Shown: positions 62,382 to 64,000 of the stretch, in pieces
Numbering within the stretch: the stretch's first letter is position 1
Layout of the letters: each line of letters opens with the position of its first letter
NCBI RefSeq assembly: GCF_000821085.1
Contig: NZ_CCXR01000001.1
Coordinates: 1,881,001 to 1,945,000 of the forward strand
DNA from: Bacillus sp. B-jedd
GTDB lineage: Bacteria > Bacillota > Bacilli > Bacillales > Cytobacillaceae
Direction of reading: 5' to 3'
DNA: 64,000 nt
The notes under the pieces: model-generated
What the model saw: only the letters and a program-made list of their open reading frames with translations
The model's database searches: none
Told to the model about the DNA's origin: nothing
Translations under genes and position numbers: made by a program

Positions 62382-62421
62382 AAAAGGGCGACAGCTAAAG
62401 TGATAGTTGTCGCCCTTCCCT
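62382..62421 (+). terminator. Terminator of the ECF/PadR/FtsW operon
   Basis: AAGGGCGACA / TGTCGCCCTT stem with a 14-nt interior; A-rich before, weak T tract after. Confidence 0.75.
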
Positions 62422-62439
62422 TAATGAATTAACAGTGCG

Positions 62440-62512
62440 TTGATCCAGGCTGGATTAGCACCTTTTTTATTGAATTCCTTATTGAGCAAGCAGGGCATTT
62501 GGTTGAAAAGGA
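62440..62512 (+). repeat. Dispersed terminator-type repeat, copy 3
   Basis: GTTGATCC / GGATTAGC imperfect hairpin, CCTTTTTT, TTGAATTCCTTATTGAGCAA and AGGGCATTT: same order as copies at 30279 and 36795. Confidence 0.78.
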
Positions 62513-62579
62513 ATAGCTGGTTAAGTTGAAGAAAGTAGGGCGTATGGTAAGCCAAAATAGTATTAAGGGGGAATTATAC

Positions 62580-62660
62580 TTGAAACGTCTCTTCTTAGGT
62601 CTATTAGTTGTAATGATTATCCTTATTGGTATGTATTTTTTGACTACAAATGGTGTGTAG
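62580..62660 (+). CDS. Small single-helix membrane peptide
   Basis: A 26-residue hydrophobic peptide (MKRLFLGLLVVMIILIGMYF...) from a TTG start with AAGGGGG 8 nt upstream. No family; short peptides of this form are frequent in Bacillus. Confidence 0.45.
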   Translation: MKRLFLGLLVVMIILIGMYFLTTNGV

Positions 62661-62813
62661 TCTTTATTTGGCATTCTAATATAGATAGCGTTTATCAGGA
62701 AGGATGAACCGCTCTTTTTATGACTTCTTTATTATTCTAACGGTACAGATTAGTTCAATAAAAAAATGGTAAAATGATCGTAACGAATTCATTTAAACAA
62801 AGAAGGTAGCTAA

Positions 62814-62879
62814 ATGGAGTTCTTAACTACAGGATTAATACTTATAGCTTTAGTTAATAATATGTCAAACGATCCGTGA
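62814..62879 (+). CDS. Possible very small ORF
   Basis: A 21-codon frame (MEFLTTGLILIALVNNMSNDP) with AAGGTAG upstream of ATG. It may be a micropeptide or the stub of a lost gene. Confidence 0.25.
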   Translation: MEFLTTGLILIALVNNMSNDP

Positions 62880-62928
62880 AGATAATGGTTATAGCTAAAA
62901 ACGAAAAGGTAGAAAGGGAAATTGGAGT

Positions 62929-64000
62929 ATGAAAAGACAAAGAAAATCTCGAAATAAACTACTTATACTTACGATCCCGCTTTTAATTTTAGCCTTAATC
63001 ATTGGCGTTTATTATTATGCAATCAAAGAAAATAGTAGTGAACAGAATACTCAAGGTAAAAAAAGTCCAATTATTACTCAACCTTCCGATAAAAATACAG
63101 TGGATTCGAAGGATAGGCAAAATTCAAATCTCGAGAAATTAATTGAGGAAACGTTTTCCTTATCTAAGGTAGGCAAGGTTCCGAACATTTCCTTTGTTTC
63201 TGGAAAAACAGGATGGAAGGAAGTAAATCGAGACTGGGGAAAGCCAGAACATATTTCGGAAACTGCTAAAGGCAGATATGAGGAATACGAAAGTCATCAT
63301 ACTACAATCGGCTATGCCGATCAGACTGTTAACGATATACGATCGTATGATTCTGAACTGCAAAATATCTCGTTAAATGAAATTGAGAAAACTGGTGGAC
63401 AACCCGATGCCATTCGATACTATAAAGATTCAACTATTGACCAAATGATACTTGTCTATCATGCAACGGCCTCTACTGATTTATTATGGGTTTTACCAGT
63501 AAAAACAGAGCAGGAGCCAAATCCTAAAGTTGACCATATCTCACTCTTTACACAGATTGAAAAGGAACCAAATCAAAAAGGAAATCAATCCATTTCAGCG
63601 GTGATTTCTAAACTGAGCTTGGAAGATAAAATTGGCCAGATGATTCTTGCTGGGATTTCCGGGACTACCATGGATACAAACACAAAAAAATTAATAAGCC
63701 AATTCCATGTTGGAGGTATTATTTTTTACAAAGAAAATTTAGAAAGCACTGCACAAACCATTCAACTTGTGAATCACCTGAAAATGGGAAACAGTTCGAG
63801 TCTACCGCTTCTTTTAGGCATTGACCAAGAAGGAGGAAGAATAACAAGATTGCCAGGTGGTCTTATTAACTTTCCTCCAAATGAACAAATTGGAAAGGTG
63901 AATAATCCTAAGTTTTCCTATAAAGTCGGAACACTCTTAGGCAGAGAATTAAAAGAATTCGGTTTAAACCTCGATTTTGCCCCTGTTCTCGATATTAACA
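62929..64000 (+). CDS. Membrane-anchored GH3 beta-N-acetylhexosaminidase with DUF4309-like N-terminus (3' partial)
   Basis: The frame is open to the window end (357 codons). A basic start and membrane segment (~14-33) lead to a DUF4309/YjgB-like domain (~80-200: WKEVNRDWGKPEHI, YADQTVNDIRSYD) and then a glycoside hydrolase family 3 domain starting ~220: LEDKIGQMILAGISG, FHVGGIIFYKENL, LLLGIDQEGGRITRLPGG, LNLDFAPVLDIN. NagZ-type enzymes remove GlcNAc from peptidoglycan fragments. The catalytic Asp/His part lies outside the window. Confidence 0.87.
   Translation, partial: MKRQRKSRNKLLILTIPLLILALIIGVYYYAIKENSSEQNTQGKKSPIITQPSDKNTVDSKDRQNSNLEKLIEETFSLSKVGKVPNISFVSGKTGWKEVNRDWGKPEHISETAKGRYEEYESHHTTIGYADQTVNDIRSYDSELQNISLNEIEKTGGQPDAIRYYKDSTIDQMILVYHATASTDLLWVLPVKTEQEPNPKVDHISLFTQIEKEPNQKGNQSISAVISKLSLEDKIGQMILAGISGTTMDTNTKKLISQFHVGGIIFYKENLESTAQTIQLVNHLKMGNSSSLPLLLGIDQEGGRITRLPGGLINFPPNEQIGKVNNPKFSYKVGTLLGRELKEFGLNLDFAPVLDIN

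Overview
The window is a piece of chromosome from a low-to-middle-GC, endospore-forming Bacillaceae, probably a Mesobacillus/Cytobacillus-like relative of Bacillus. The evidence is strong AGGAGG-type ribosome binding sites with many TTG and GTG starts, lipoboxes, a bacillopeptidase F, MhqR-type operators, an RsbR paralogue, PspC, GerMN, GrpB, YqcI/YcgG and DUF families typical of Bacillus, and dispersed Bacillaceae repeats. No phage, plasmid, CRISPR array, rRNA or complete tRNA was seen. Most genes are single housekeeping, stress or accessory genes in short operons closed by strong hairpin terminators.

Layout. 1-2 kb: MacB-like ABC exporter (5' end cut off), then a six-unit ~118-bp repeat array. 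2.8-9.7 kb: M2/M3 metallopeptidase, two small enzymes, a CrtC-like lipocalin protein, isochorismatase-like hydrolase, YqcI/YcgG protein, APH(6)-like kinase, a DnaB_2-like mini protein and a CBS pair. 9.7-13.4 kb: a 20-bp-period array, a YtkA-like lipoprotein with a NarL-type two-component system, Nudix hydrolase, DUF5316/DUF4359-like genes. 13.6-17.6 kb: an mhqO-like dioxygenase behind two MhqR boxes, a VWA lipoprotein, an RsbR paralogue. 17.8-24.6 kb: GIY-YIG, GrpB, a small alarmone hydrolase, GNAT, a second MurG, PspC, a second repeat array and a SpoVB-like flippase.

26.1-28.5 kb holds what I regard as the most important content. Two different peroxiredoxin genes each carry one in-frame UGA exactly at the peroxidatic cysteine, each followed at the right distance by a bacterial SECIS-like hairpin with G in the apical loop. 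They flank an acyl-ACP desaturase. I read both as selenoproteins, not pseudogenes.

28.6-40.4 kb: small membrane proteins, acetyltransferases, a methyltransferase/OmpR-type two-component/TVP38 locus in which a 10-bp direct repeat occurs before both transcription units, a Crp-like regulator with a DMT exporter, DinB, DHFR-like and FMN-binding stress proteins. 40.6-47.9 kb: acyl-CoA synthetase, a chromosomal FtsZ/TubZ-like tubulin and bacillopeptidase F. 48-59.3 kb is partly decayed: a broken XpaC-like/VWA/TelA locus, a dispersed Bacillaceae repeat, an ECF sigma factor with a GerMN-type anti-sigma candidate, a slipin operon, a HEPN-like protein, and remnants of an alpha/beta hydrolase and a YdjM-type membrane protein. 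60-64 kb: a second ECF sigma factor in an operon with a PadR-like protein and an FtsW/RodA-like protein, then a membrane-anchored glycoside hydrolase family 3 protein that runs off the end.

Two window-wide signals stand out. The palindrome TTTTGCAAAA occurs 16 times by my reading, far above chance. The two ~118-bp repeat arrays both sit between convergent genes and keep a hairpin by compensatory changes.
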